Made by a program: the position numbers and the translations under genes. Positions 41,659 through 50,042 of a stretch of DNA of 58,864 nucleotides are shown in pieces; position 1 is the stretch's first letter, and every line of letters starts with the position of its first letter. The notes beneath the pieces were generated by a model. It had not been told where the DNA came from, searched no databases, and was given only the letters and a program-made list of their open reading frames with translations. Origin of the DNA: Pelotomaculum isophthalicicum JI (GTDB lineage: Bacteria; Bacillota; Desulfotomaculia; Desulfotomaculales; Pelotomaculaceae); contig NZ_JAKOAV010000023.1 of the NCBI RefSeq assembly GCF_029478095.1, forward strand, positions 1 through 58,864, read 5' to 3'.

Positions 41659-42957
41659 TTGGCAAACAATACGGGAAATAATTTTTGGCTTTCTGTCACA
41701 GCGCTGGCAGGTGTACCGTTTATCATGGTCCTGGGCAATTCAATGCTTATTCCTGTCTTGCCCGACATCAGGAACGCTTTAAATTTGACTACTGTCAGCG
41801 CCAGTTTATTAATCACCCTGTTTTCATTACCGGCCGGCATAATTATTCCGGCAGCCGGCTTTTTGTCGGACCGTTACGGCAGAAAAGTGGTGATCATTCC
41901 CGCTATGATCATTTATGGACTTGGAGGGCTAATTGCCGCCCTTGCCTCCATTTTTTTGAAACAGCAAGCTTTTTCCGTCATCCTGGCGGGGAGAATATTG
42001 CAGGGGGCCGGGGCGGCCGGAACCGCGCCGATAGCCATGGCTCTTTGCAGCGACCTTTTCCAGGGAAATGAACGCAGCCGCTCTCTGGGGGCTATCGAGT
42101 CTTCCAACGGCCTGGGCAAAGTAATCAGCCCCGTCCTTGGTTCGGCTGTCGGTTTGATTGCCTGGTACGCCGCTTTTATTTTCTTTCCCATTATTGTCGT
42201 ACCGGTTGTTATCGGGATGTGGCTGTTGGTTAAAGAACCTGCGGCCAACCGCGCGCAACAAAAACTGTCGGAATACTTAAACTCCGTAAAGAAAGTTTTT
42301 AATAACAAGGCAAGCTTACTTTTGTCGTCCTACCTGGCCGGAGCGGTCGTGCTGATAGTTCTCTTCGGAATTCTATTCTACCTTTCTGAATACCTGGAGC
42401 AACAGTTTGGCTTGGATGGGATAATGAAAGGCCTCGCCCTGGCCATTCCGGTATTGTTTATGAGCGCCGCTTCATTCGCGACCGGCTTTATTATCAAAAA
42501 GAAGAAGAAACTAATGAAGTTCCTGGTGGTAGCCGGCCTGGCGATAATGGCCGCCGCGCTCGCGTTCCTGCCGCTGGCCAAAGGAGTGATCATCTATTTC
42601 GTCGCCATTTCCATTGTCGGCCTCAGTACCGGTATGGCGCTCCCGTGTCTGAACAACTTGATTACTAGTGCCGCTTCTATGGAAGAGCGCGGCCTGGTCA
42701 CTTCGCTTTACGGCAGCGTGCGGTTTTTCGGGGTGGCTTTCGGACCTCCCCTTTACGGTTTTCTGATGGCTAAGAGCACCAATTTGATGTTTTGGAGTTC
42801 AGCCGCGCTTGCCCTGCTGACTGCCGTGACAACTCTGATTTTTATCAAAGACACGGGCAGCGCGGAAACCCAAAAACAAGCCGCCCCCAAAGCTAAAAAA
42901 AGCTTTCGGGAAACTATCGGCTTAAAAATAAGTCCTGCAAAAAAACCGGTGAAATAA
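41659..42957 (+). CDS. MFS transporter (drug/multi-substrate exporter type)
   Basis: A 432-residue major facilitator with about twelve hydrophobic segments. MFS motif A is visible as GFLSDRYGRKVV (~70) and motif C-like GPPLYGFLM late in the protein; LAGRILQGAGAAGTAPIAMA (~108) fits motif B of the DHA1/DHA2 exporters. TTG at 41659 is the start, eight bases after GGGAGG; an upstream in-frame start has no ribosome site. The C-terminus ends in a short basic tail. Substrate unknown. Confidence 0.88.
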   Translation: MANNTGNNFWLSVTALAGVPFIMVLGNSMLIPVLPDIRNALNLTTVSASLLITLFSLPAGIIIPAAGFLSDRYGRKVVIIPAMIIYGLGGLIAALASIFLKQQAFSVILAGRILQGAGAAGTAPIAMALCSDLFQGNERSRSLGAIESSNGLGKVISPVLGSAVGLIAWYAAFIFFPIIVVPVVIGMWLLVKEPAANRAQQKLSEYLNSVKKVFNNKASLLLSSYLAGAVVLIVLFGILFYLSEYLEQQFGLDGIMKGLALAIPVLFMSAASFATGFIIKKKKKLMKFLVVAGLAIMAAALAFLPLAKGVIIYFVAISIVGLSTGMALPCLNNLITSAASMEERGLVTSLYGSVRFFGVAFGPPLYGFLMAKSTNLMFWSSAALALLTAVTTLIFIKDTGSAETQKQAAPKAKKSFRETIGLKISPAKKPVK

Positions 42958-43033
42958 GCGCTCACTTAAGAGAACCTTTTCACTCCGCAAGAATACTATA
43001 GAAGAGCATATATGACCTAAAAGGAGTGAAATT

Positions 43034-43834
43034 ATGGGCGAGCATTCCACTAGTAACGCATGGATGGAAATACTGCGTTTCCCCCTCGGCGGCCGCAGCA
43101 AAAAACCGCGTCAAAAAGGTCTGACCATGCTCCTGGATAAAGGCCTGGGGCAGGAGGAAACAAAGGACTTGTTCCAAGCAGCGGGTGATTACATTGATTT
43201 TTTAAAGCTAGGTTTCGGCACTTCAGCATTGTATCCACAAAAGGCGCTTGAAGAAAAAATCAGCCTGGCTAAACAATTCGACGTAGATATTTATCCCGGT
43301 GGGACTTTCCTGGAAATTGCCATTATGCAGGATAAGCTGAAGGAATTTTTGATGTTGGCGAAAGTTTTGGGGTATACGGCGGTTGAAGTCTCGGACGGCA
43401 CGTTGAATATTTCTCCGGAGGTGAGAGCCCGTACGATTTCCCTGGCTGCGGAAAAAGGTTTTAAAGTCTTAACTGAAATCGGCAAAAAGAACCCTCTGGA
43501 CAGAGTACCTATCGAAGAATCTGTTAAACAAATTCAACTTGACTTAAAAAACGGCGCTTACAAGGTAATTGTCGAAGGCAGGGAATCCGGTAAAAATACC
43601 GGGTTTTACGATAATGACGGACATTTCACAAAAGAACATTTGGACCTGATCCTGTCCGCCGTGGACAACCCGGAATTGTTGATCTGGGAAGCGCCGTTAA
43701 AAGAACAGCAACAAGAACTGATCCTACGCTTCGGTCCCAACGTCAATCTGGGAAACATCCCCCCCCGCGAGGTAATAGCGCTGGAAGCGCTGCGCGTTGG
43801 CTTGCGGGGCGACACTTTGAGGTCGGTAATATAA
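43034..43834 (+). CDS. comA: Phosphosulfolactate synthase (ComA family)
   Basis: Adds sulfite to phosphoenolpyruvate to give (R)-phosphosulfolactate, the first step of coenzyme M synthesis in methanogens and of sulfolactate in spores of Bacillus (YitD). The 266 residues follow the family closely: KGLTMLLDKGLG (~29-40), DFLKLGFGTSALYP (~54), DIYPGGTFLEIA (~80) and VIVEGRESGKNTGFYDNDG (~180-198). The ATG at 43034 has AAGGAGTG upstream. No comB, comC or other sulfolactate gene is adjacent. Confidence 0.92.
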   Translation: MGEHSTSNAWMEILRFPLGGRSKKPRQKGLTMLLDKGLGQEETKDLFQAAGDYIDFLKLGFGTSALYPQKALEEKISLAKQFDVDIYPGGTFLEIAIMQDKLKEFLMLAKVLGYTAVEVSDGTLNISPEVRARTISLAAEKGFKVLTEIGKKNPLDRVPIEESVKQIQLDLKNGAYKVIVEGRESGKNTGFYDNDGHFTKEHLDLILSAVDNPELLIWEAPLKEQQQELILRFGPNVNLGNIPPREVIALEALRVGLRGDTLRSVI

Positions 43835-43844
43835 ATTTATCAAT

Positions 43845-43888
43845 AAACCGTGGCGATCGGAATACAAAGATTCCGGGTGCCACGGTTT
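43845..43888 (+). terminator. Hairpin after comA
   Basis: AAACCGTGGC and GCCACGGTTT form a perfect 10-bp stem over a 24-base loop. There is little T-tract beyond TTT. The arm GTGCCACGGTT recurs at 49974-49984 after the aldo/keto reductase gene. Confidence 0.55.
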
Positions 43889-43930
43889 GTTGCGATTTGC
43901 CCGGTCACGTCGCCGGGATCTGCTGATTAT

Positions 43931-44554
43931 TTATGCCAAGCGCACGACGATCCGGTGCAAAATGTCCACAGAATGGCTTAAATAATTCGCCGCGTCTCTC
44001 AGCTGACAGTTTATTTCGTAATGTTTTATCGCGTTCATAGTATCTGCCGTTTTAAATATAGCAACCATACCCTTATGGAAATAATCTTCCACAGCCGTAT
44101 GAGCAATACGTATCATCTGTATCTGATTTTGTGCCTGAATCGGATCGCATTCCAATAAAGCCACCGCCCGCGCAAATGTAAATGTTCCTTCACTTAATTC
44201 CTGTACCATTTTAACAATTAACTCATCCGGCTGAACGTCATATTCTTTCATAGATTGCAGGGCAAGCCGGGCATGTTCGATAATCCGGTCCATGCGAACT
44301 GAAATATAATAGATATCCTGCCTGTCAAAGGGCGTGGTGAAAGCCTCAATTAGTTTTTCTTCCATTCCCATGCGGATTGTATCTGCTTGCCGGGTCAAAT
44401 TAATAACCTGATCGAAATTTTTAGTTGAAGGGTCTTCCAGCCAGGCTAATATAGTTTTAACTCCCCGCGCCGTTACTTCGGCCTGTTCGCGCAGCATTCC
44501 ATAAAAATCGTACTTAGCGGGAAACAACCTGTCTAAAAAGTTCTTTTTTCGCAT
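43931..44554 (-). CDS. DUF47/PhoU-like phosphate transport accessory protein
   Basis: A 207-residue all-helical protein of the DUF47 (YkaA/PhoU-related) family that partners PiT transporters. Conserved acidic helical segments are seen (NLTRQADTIRMGMEEKLIEA, FTTPFDRQDIYYISVRMD, DAANYLSHSVDILHRIVVR). The ATG at 44554 follows GGGGAGATG. It begins 18 bases after the pit stop codon; the two-gene order pit-DUF47 is typical. Confidence 0.9.
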   Translation of the reverse strand: MRKKNFLDRLFPAKYDFYGMLREQAEVTARGVKTILAWLEDPSTKNFDQVINLTRQADTIRMGMEEKLIEAFTTPFDRQDIYYISVRMDRIIEHARLALQSMKEYDVQPDELIVKMVQELSEGTFTFARAVALLECDPIQAQNQIQMIRIAHTAVEDYFHKGMVAIFKTADTMNAIKHYEINCQLRDAANYLSHSVDILHRIVVRLA

Positions 44555-44572
44555 GTCACATCTCCCCTTCAA

Positions 44573-45607
44573 TTATCCAGCCAACCAGTTTATCGGGTAA
44601 TACAACATCGCTGCTACAACAGCTGAAGCTGGGATTGTCACAAACCAGGCGGCGATCATTTCCTTGCCGATATTCCAGTTAACCATGCGATATTCGTCTG
44701 CCGCCCCCACGCCGATTACGCTGCCCGCGACCACATGCGTGGTTGATATGGGTACTCCTAGCACGGTTGCGAGCATAATCGCCCCGCCTGAAGATACTTG
44801 TGAATTTAAACTATGAATAGGCCGGATAACGAAGATACCCTGCCCTAATGTTTTCATAATGGACCAGCCGCCGAACATTGTACCTGCAAACATGACCATC
44901 CCACCGGCTAATTTTACCCATTCGGGGGTAATCTGCTGCTGCAGCAGATTGCCGGCCATTAAAGCCAGTGTGATTAGTCCCATAATTTTTTGGGTGTCAT
45001 TAGCGCCATGGCTATATGCCAGCAAGGCAGCCATGAGCCATTGCAGCCTTTTCAGGTGTTTGTTGACGGTAAACTTGGCGTTTCTCAATGAAAAGCTAAC
45101 TGTTTTTTGCAAGCAATAAGCTATAGCAAAACCCAGAAGAGGTGAAATTAACAGAGCTGTAAATACTTTCACAATTCCAGTCAACTGATGTGTGTAAATA
45201 AGTTCCCTCCACCCCCACAAGATATGTTCATAACCGCTTGAAACCCAAACCGCGCCGACGATCCCCCCCACCAGAGCATGTGTGGAACTGGACGGCAGGC
45301 CGAGATACCAAGTGATTAGATTCCATACAACCGCGCCTAATAAAGCTGCCATAAGCACGCCAAGCAATTGTGGCTGAACCGGCAGGCTGACAATCTTGGC
45401 GACAGTATCCGCGACCGCGCTGCCGCTAAACAGCGCGCCCAGCAAGCCACAGACGGACGCCAATCCCACGGCCTGTAAAGGCGTCCCCGCGCCGCAGGCG
45501 ATAAACGTAGCCACAACCGAGCTTGCGTCATGCAAACCATTTGTCAGCGCGAAAACAAGCGCCGCCACAACTACCACGATTACTAAAATAATAATGTCTG
45601 AAGGCAT
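44573..45607 (-). CDS. pit: Inorganic phosphate transporter, PiT family
   Basis: A 344-residue membrane protein with about ten helices, symporting phosphate with a cation. PiT signatures occur in both repeats: FALTNGLHDASSVVATFIAC (N-terminal GxxNDx-type motif, ~18) and LLAYSHGANDTQKIMGLI (~192), plus GLPSSSTHALVGG (~103) and GVPISTTHVVAGSVIGVG (~287). The ATG at 45607 has AGGAG about 12 bases upstream. It is transcribed with the DUF47 gene downstream. Confidence 0.95.
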   Translation of the reverse strand: MPSDIIILVIVVVVAALVFALTNGLHDASSVVATFIACGAGTPLQAVGLASVCGLLGALFSGSAVADTVAKIVSLPVQPQLLGVLMAALLGAVVWNLITWYLGLPSSSTHALVGGIVGAVWVSSGYEHILWGWRELIYTHQLTGIVKVFTALLISPLLGFAIAYCLQKTVSFSLRNAKFTVNKHLKRLQWLMAALLAYSHGANDTQKIMGLITLALMAGNLLQQQITPEWVKLAGGMVMFAGTMFGGWSIMKTLGQGIFVIRPIHSLNSQVSSGGAIMLATVLGVPISTTHVVAGSVIGVGAADEYRMVNWNIGKEMIAAWFVTIPASAVVAAMLYYPINWLAG

Positions 45608-45687
45608 AACATTAGTATACTCCTGTAATCCACTACTTTAAGAATAACCAATGATTGCTTAATAATCAAATAACCGCACCGGGTAAT

Positions 45688-46338
45688 TTACAGCGGCACA
45701 ATGTATCGCACTATCATAACAAAGTGGACGATGCTCCCGGCCATGATAAACAAATGAAAAATCTCATGAAACCCAAAAAGGTTCGGGAAAAAGTCAAAGC
45801 ATTTGACGGCATAGATGATTGCCCCTATGGTATAGAGTATTCCACCTGTAAACATTAACACAATCGCGCCGGACGGGAGATTAATCAACAGTTGGATCAT
45901 CGGAATTAAGGCTATCCAGCCTAACAGCAGGTAAAAAGCCGCTGATATATAACGGGGCGCCAGAATGAACCACATTTTCAGAAGAATACCGGCTATTGCC
46001 AGTACCCAGACTGCGATGAGCATTACCAATCTCCATGCTCCCGTCAGCCCGTAATAAAGCACCGGGGTATATGATCCCGCTATCAGCAAGTATATCGCCA
46101 CGTGATCTACTTTTTTCAGCATCAAAATTTTGCGCGGCGCCGTTTTTATCCAATGATACAAAGAGCTTGCTCCATATAACATAATCACGCTGATTCCGTA
46201 AATCGTCAGGGTGACCAACTTTGAGACGTTATTCTTGGCTAAAATTATGAGCAGCACCAAGCCCGCCAGAGCCGCGATGAAAGTTACAAAATGCGTGCAA
46301 GCGTTCACCGGTTCCCTCATTTTGAAAAAATCCTTCAT
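45688..46338 (-). CDS. Hemolysin III family (PAQR-like) membrane protein
   Basis: A 216-residue protein with seven hydrophobic helices. It has the family pattern REPVNACTHFVTFIAAL at the start, SSLYHWI (~60) with the conserved Ser/His, KVDHVAIYLLIAGSYTPVLY (~78-97), FHEIFHLFIMAGSIVHFVMI near the C-terminus (metal histidines of PAQR proteins). Despite the name most members are not hemolysins. The ATG at 46338 follows GGTGG. Copy 2 of the 53-bp repeat lies 25 bases upstream. Confidence 0.9.
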   Translation of the reverse strand: MKDFFKMREPVNACTHFVTFIAALAGLVLLIILAKNNVSKLVTLTIYGISVIMLYGASSLYHWIKTAPRKILMLKKVDHVAIYLLIAGSYTPVLYYGLTGAWRLVMLIAVWVLAIAGILLKMWFILAPRYISAAFYLLLGWIALIPMIQLLINLPSGAIVLMFTGGILYTIGAIIYAVKCFDFFPNLFGFHEIFHLFIMAGSIVHFVMIVRYIVPL

Positions 46339-46362
46339 AAACACTACCACCTTATAACTATA

Positions 46363-46415
46363 ACAAACTCAACTTTGATAACCTTTAGGCATATAACGCG
46401 GCGCGTGTTCGGCCC
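46363..46415 (+). repeat. Dispersed 53-bp intergenic repeat, copy 2
   Basis: Aligns without gaps to 35501-35553 and 49989-50041. It keeps ACCTTT-(3 bases)-CATATAACGCGGC and ends CGGCGC-GTGTT-CGGCCC. It lies between rnpB's terminator and the HlyIII gene. Confidence 0.9.
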
Positions 46416-46418
46416 TAC

Positions 46419-46442
46419 AAAAAAACGCCTTCAGGCAGGCGC
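46419..46442 (-). terminator. Intrinsic terminator downstream of rnpB
   Basis: On the minus strand CGCCT-GCCTGA-AGGCG is followed by seven T. It is the first strong terminator after rnpB. Confidence 0.8.
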
Positions 46443-46503
46443 TGATTTAATAAGTTACCAATATTTTAGCACCAAAAACACAAAGCAACAAGATGAGAAA
46501 AGT

Positions 46504-46543
46504 TTAGCTCATTGAGTAACTGCAATTTTACCCAATGAGCTAA
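46504..46543 (-). terminator. Long hairpin just after rnpB
   Basis: TTAGCTCATTG and CAATGAGCTAA form a perfect 11-bp stem over an 18-base loop; on the minus strand ACTTTTCTC follows. It may be a weak terminator or a processing/stability structure for the RNase P RNA 3' end. Confidence 0.5.
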
Positions 46544-46561
46544 CCAAAGCCAATTTTGAAC

Positions 46562-46926
46562 TGATTAGTGAGCAAATCGTAAGCCGAGTTCTGTCGTGGA
46601 TGATCATCTATCTGGGACGGCTGTTGCCAGCGCGCCTCAAGCGACCTTACCCGGGAATCAACGACGGGCCGCCGCAAATGTTCCCCTATTCGGTCTTGCT
46701 CCGGGTGGGGTTTACCTAGCCGGCCGGTCACCCGGCCGCTGGTGCGCTCTTACCGCACCGTTCCATCCTTACCACTTGAGAAGTGGCGGTCTACATTTCT
46801 GTGGCACTTTCCTTAGGGTCGCCCCCACTGGGTATTACCCAGCACCCTGCCCTGCGGAGCTCGGACTTTCCTCAGACGCCACCTTTCGGCCTGGCGCCCG
46901 CGACCACCTGATTTACTCACTTAATT
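46562..46926 (-). ncRNA. rnpB: RNase P RNA, bacterial class A
   Basis: The catalytic RNA of RNase P. Conserved blocks on the minus strand: GAGGAAAGTCCGAGCTCC near the 5' end, GGGTAATACCCAG, AAGGATGGAACGGTGCGGTA in the middle, GTAAACCCCACCCGGAGC and the 3' block ACAGAACTCGGCTTACG. The P1 stem pairs GTGAGTAAATC at the 5' end with GATTTGCTCAC at the 3' end, which sets the boundaries. The length of about 365 bases and the layout fit class A. Confidence 0.97.
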
Positions 46927-46936
46927 AACTGTATCC

Positions 46937-46965
46937 ATTATAACATCCGGACGAACAATATGCAA
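46937..46965 (-). promoter_or_regulatory. Promoter of rnpB
   Basis: On the minus strand TTGCAT, a 17-base spacer and TATAAT lie about 10 bases upstream of the RNase P RNA 5' end. Confidence 0.85.
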
Positions 46966-47003
46966 AGAAACGCTATTACAATACTTCAAGGCAATTTCGA
47001 GTT

Positions 47004-48122
47004 TCAAATAAAGGAAAAAGGATTGGTATTAATATCAGACAAAGTCACTTTGACATTCAACCCGCTTGAGATGCATTGTCTTTCGAGGTATTCTTTAAGC
47101 GCAGGCAAAACCACTGATTCGCTGCCATGATGCCCCGCGTCAATAAAATTCAGGCCGGCTGCCAACATATCCTGGGCTTCATGATGATTGATATCCCCGG
47201 TGACAAATGTGTCCGCGCCGGCGCGGAGGGCCGCGGGCCAAAGTTTGGCTCCCGCTCCCCCGCAGACAGCGACTTTTTTGACCTTGCTTTCAGCTTCGCC
47301 ACCCAGTCTGACCGCCGGCAGGCCAAGCGCTTTCTTTACTGCCTGCGCAAATTCAAGGAAAGATACCGGACAGGCCAAGCCGCCTACTCTTCCCAACCCG
47401 TAAGCCGGGCCGGGGTTTTCCAGTGAATACAGGTCATAAGCCACTTCCTCGTAAGGATGAGTTTTTAACATGGCCTGGATGACGGCATCTAATCTGTTTG
47501 TCGGCACAATTGTTTCCAGCCTTACCTCCTTGACCTGCTCCAACTTGCCTTGTTCGCCAATGTATGGTTTTGTACCGGCAAGGGGTTGAAACATTCCTGT
47601 CCCTTCGGTCTGAAAAGCGCAATGGCTGTAGTTGCCGATCCACCCGGCCCCGGCTCCGGATATGGCTTGATGCACATCTTCCACATGTCCGGCCGGAATA
47701 AATACCACAAGCTTCACGTACTGTTCCCGGCCGGCCGGTTCCAGAACTGTAGTTTCACTCAGCCCCAGTTTTTCCGCTAAAACAGAGTTGACCCCGCCTG
47801 ACGCGACGTCCAGGTTGGTATGGGCGGCATACACTGTAATGTTGTTTTTTATGATATACTCCACAAGTTTTCCGCTGGGTTGATCAAGGCGCAGTGATTT
47901 AAGCGGTTTAAAAATCAAAGGGTGATGGCTGATAATCAATCCGGCGCCTTTTAACTTTGCTTCCTTAACGACATCGATATTAATATCTAAAGTCAACATA
48001 ACCGTTTCAATTTCCGCATGCGGGTCACCAACCTGCAAACCGGGGTTGTCCCATCCCTCGGCTATGGATGTTGGCGCCAGTTTTTCAATAAGGTTAAATA
48101 TATCCCGGCATTTTACAGACAT
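47004..48122 (-). CDS. Nif3-like dinuclear metal-centre protein (YqfO type)
   Basis: A 372-residue Nif3-family protein with the PII/CutA-like insertion that makes Firmicutes members longer (~370 residues). Metal ligands: ISHHPLIF (~63), AAHTNLD (~98), and late HHEAQDM and DAGHHGSE (~330), all in the expected order. The function is unsettled (GTP cyclohydrolase-like annotations are doubtful). It overlaps trmK by ten bases; the yqfN-yqfO pair is a standard Firmicutes operon. Confidence 0.92.
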   Translation of the reverse strand: MSVKCRDIFNLIEKLAPTSIAEGWDNPGLQVGDPHAEIETVMLTLDINIDVVKEAKLKGAGLIISHHPLIFKPLKSLRLDQPSGKLVEYIIKNNITVYAAHTNLDVASGGVNSVLAEKLGLSETTVLEPAGREQYVKLVVFIPAGHVEDVHQAISGAGAGWIGNYSHCAFQTEGTGMFQPLAGTKPYIGEQGKLEQVKEVRLETIVPTNRLDAVIQAMLKTHPYEEVAYDLYSLENPGPAYGLGRVGGLACPVSFLEFAQAVKKALGLPAVRLGGEAESKVKKVAVCGGAGAKLWPAALRAGADTFVTGDINHHEAQDMLAAGLNFIDAGHHGSESVVLPALKEYLERQCISSGLNVKVTLSDINTNPFSFI

Positions 48123-48805
48123 CTTTTCGCCACCTCCCTGACGCGCTCAAGTTTGGCCTTGAGCCGCCTTGCTTTTTCACGGGCGGCATTGTTCTTCCCG
48201 GCAGCCACTCCGTTAAGCGCCCGCTCGTACTGATCAATTATTCTACCAAGATAAACGTTGAGCAACGGGTCTCTCCTCTCAATTAAGCGGGGACCCAGTT
48301 CAAGGTATAGTTCATCATCAAACAATTCCCGGCCGGGCTCGGCAACAACTATCTGGTATAACCTGCCGTCTTCATTAATCAATCTCTCGCTGATAATTTT
48401 CCAGCCGTTTCCGGCAAGCCAGATTCTTAAGTCACCGGCATCCGCCATCGGTTGCATAATCAGCCTGTTCACACTTTTAAGAACATCCGGCTTAGCGGCC
48501 AGGATCTCTTTTATTGTATTGCCACCAATACCGGCCAGCACCAAAACTTCAGCCTCACCCGGTCCCAGTGTCTGCAAGCCGTCTCCGAGGCGGAGGTCTA
48601 TGCGGTCTTTTAGATGGCGCTCCTCAACCGCCCGCGTCGCGGATTCAAGCGGACCGGGACGCAAATCAGAGGCAATAACTTTCTTACTAATACCCGCCTC
48701 AATCAGAAAAATAGGCAGGTAGGCATGATCGGTCCCGATGTCGGCCACGACACCACCCGCCGGCACATACGCGGCCAGGGCGGCCAGGCGTTTTGCCAGT
48801 CCCAT
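48113..48805 (-). CDS. trmK: tRNA (adenine(22)-N1)-methyltransferase
   Basis: A SAM-dependent enzyme methylating A22 in the D-loop of tRNA. A 230-residue protein with the family motif I VVADIGTDHAYLPI (~20-33), SDLRPGPLESA (~48), LAGIGGNTIKEIL (~90) and QPMADAGDLRIWL (~115), plus a C-terminal coiled coil typical of TrmK. The ATG at 48805 follows GGGAGGTG. It is the first gene of the trmK-nif3 operon. Confidence 0.93.
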   Translation of the reverse strand: MGLAKRLAALAAYVPAGGVVADIGTDHAYLPIFLIEAGISKKVIASDLRPGPLESATRAVEERHLKDRIDLRLGDGLQTLGPGEAEVLVLAGIGGNTIKEILAAKPDVLKSVNRLIMQPMADAGDLRIWLAGNGWKIISERLINEDGRLYQIVVAEPGRELFDDELYLELGPRLIERRDPLLNVYLGRIIDQYERALNGVAAGKNNAAREKARRLKAKLERVREVAKRCL

Positions 48806-48937
48806 GGCACACCTCCCGCTTTTTTCTATCAAAAACCAGTATAATTTACTTTTCACGAAAAGACAAACGATCCATAATACGCAAGCATTTTATTAATAAT
48901 TCACTCTAATGTTATAATGTTTCCTGAGGTGAGGTTC

Positions 48938-49945
48938 GTGAAATACAGAAAACTTGGCAGGACAGGAATAAAAGTGTCTGTTATTGGTTTTGGGGGCATC
49001 CCCATCCAGCGGGTTTCAGGAGAAGACGCCTGTATAATCGTAGACAAGGCATTAAACCTCGGAATAAATTTTTTTGACACAGCCAGGGGATATACCGACA
49101 GTGAAGCAAAATTGGGCGCCGCTTTAAAAAAGAGGAGAAAAGAAGCGGTAATTGCGACTAAATCCTTGTCCAGGACCAAGGAAGGCATGGCCGCGGACAT
49201 TCAAAAAAGCCTGGAAACGTTGAGAACAGATTTCATAGACATATACCAGATGCATAATGTCAAGGATGAAATAACGTTAGAGCAAGTATTAAGTGAGAAT
49301 GGCGCTCTTGCCGCCTTAATTGAGGCAAAAAATGACGGTTTAATAGGGCACATAGGAATAACGGGGCATATTAAGAGCCATTTGTTGGAAGCGATTAAAA
49401 CTGAAGAAATAGAAACTGTGCAGTTTCCTTTTAACGCGGTTGAAACAACGGGAGTTAAAGTATTATTAAACGAGACAGAGAGAACGGGTGCCGGCGTCAT
49501 TATAATGAAGCCGCTTGCCGGGGGCGTTTTAAAAAATGCCGGCCTGGCTTTACGTTATATCCTGGGATATCCTGTTTCCACCGTTATACCAGGTATGGAT
49601 TTTCTCGAACAAGTAGAGGAAAATGCCTCCGCGGGAAATAATCCTTATTCATTATCGGCCGATGAAATGCGTATTTTGGAAGAAGAAGCTGCAAAACTGG
49701 GCGCGGTTTTTTGCCGCCGCTGTGAGTACTGCTTGCCCTGTCACCAAGGTATCGATATCCCCTCAATTTTTTTGTTAGACGGCTATTTTACCAGATACGA
49801 TTTGCCGGGCTGGGCCAAGGAACGTTACCGGGGCTTGCCGGTGAAGGCGGATTCTTGCTTAGAGTGCGGTGAATGCGAAGAGAAGTGCCCCTATAGCCTG
49901 CCCATACGTAAGATGCTTAAGAACGCCGCTGCCAGAATGGCTTGA
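48938..49945 (+). CDS. Aldo/keto reductase fused to a C-terminal ferredoxin domain
   Basis: A 335-residue protein. Residues ~1-260 form the AKR barrel (KYRKLGRTGIKVSVIGFGG, FFDTARGYTDSE with the catalytic Asp/Tyr, KSLSRTKEG, YQMHNVKDE). Residues ~265-325 hold two 4Fe-4S motifs, CRRCEYCLPCHQGIDIP and CLECGECEEKCPYSLPI. Such fusions are common in anaerobes and may couple ferredoxin to carbonyl reduction. A GTG at 48938 is preferred (GAGGTGAGG just upstream). Substrate unknown. Confidence 0.9.
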   Translation: MKYRKLGRTGIKVSVIGFGGIPIQRVSGEDACIIVDKALNLGINFFDTARGYTDSEAKLGAALKKRRKEAVIATKSLSRTKEGMAADIQKSLETLRTDFIDIYQMHNVKDEITLEQVLSENGALAALIEAKNDGLIGHIGITGHIKSHLLEAIKTEEIETVQFPFNAVETTGVKVLLNETERTGAGVIIMKPLAGGVLKNAGLALRYILGYPVSTVIPGMDFLEQVEENASAGNNPYSLSADEMRILEEEAAKLGAVFCRRCEYCLPCHQGIDIPSIFLLDGYFTRYDLPGWAKERYRGLPVKADSCLECGECEEKCPYSLPIRKMLKNAAARMA

Positions 49946-49955
49946 TATGCAAACT

Positions 49956-49984
49956 GTGGCACCATTTTTACAGGTGCCACGGTT
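49956..49984. terminator. Hairpin after the aldo/keto reductase gene
   Basis: GTGGCACC and GGTGCCAC form a perfect 8-bp stem with a 9-base loop. There is no T-tract, so termination efficiency is uncertain. The right arm shares GTGCCACGGTT with the hairpin after comA. Confidence 0.45.
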
Positions 49985-49988
49985 ATGA

Positions 49989-50041
49989 GCAAATTCGCCT
50001 TATGTGACCTTTGGGCATATAACGCGGCTCATTTTCGGCTC
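49989..50041 (+). repeat. Dispersed 53-bp intergenic repeat, copy 3
   Basis: Third gap-free copy of the unit at 35501 and 46363, with ACCTTT-(3 bases)-CATATAACGCGGC and the terminal pair CGGCTC-ATTTT-CGGCTC. It lies between the convergent aldo/keto reductase and hsp20 genes. Confidence 0.9.
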
Positions 50042-50042
50042 A

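Noticed and set aside
35501-50041. Dispersed 53-bp repeat as an integron attC site
   Set aside because: The unit has some resemblance to attC core bases but lacks the long imperfect palindrome, and no integron integrase or cassette array is present.
35501-50041. CRISPR array
   Set aside because: The three repeat copies are 3.6-10.9 kb apart with genes between them; no regularly spaced repeat-spacer array and no cas genes were seen anywhere.
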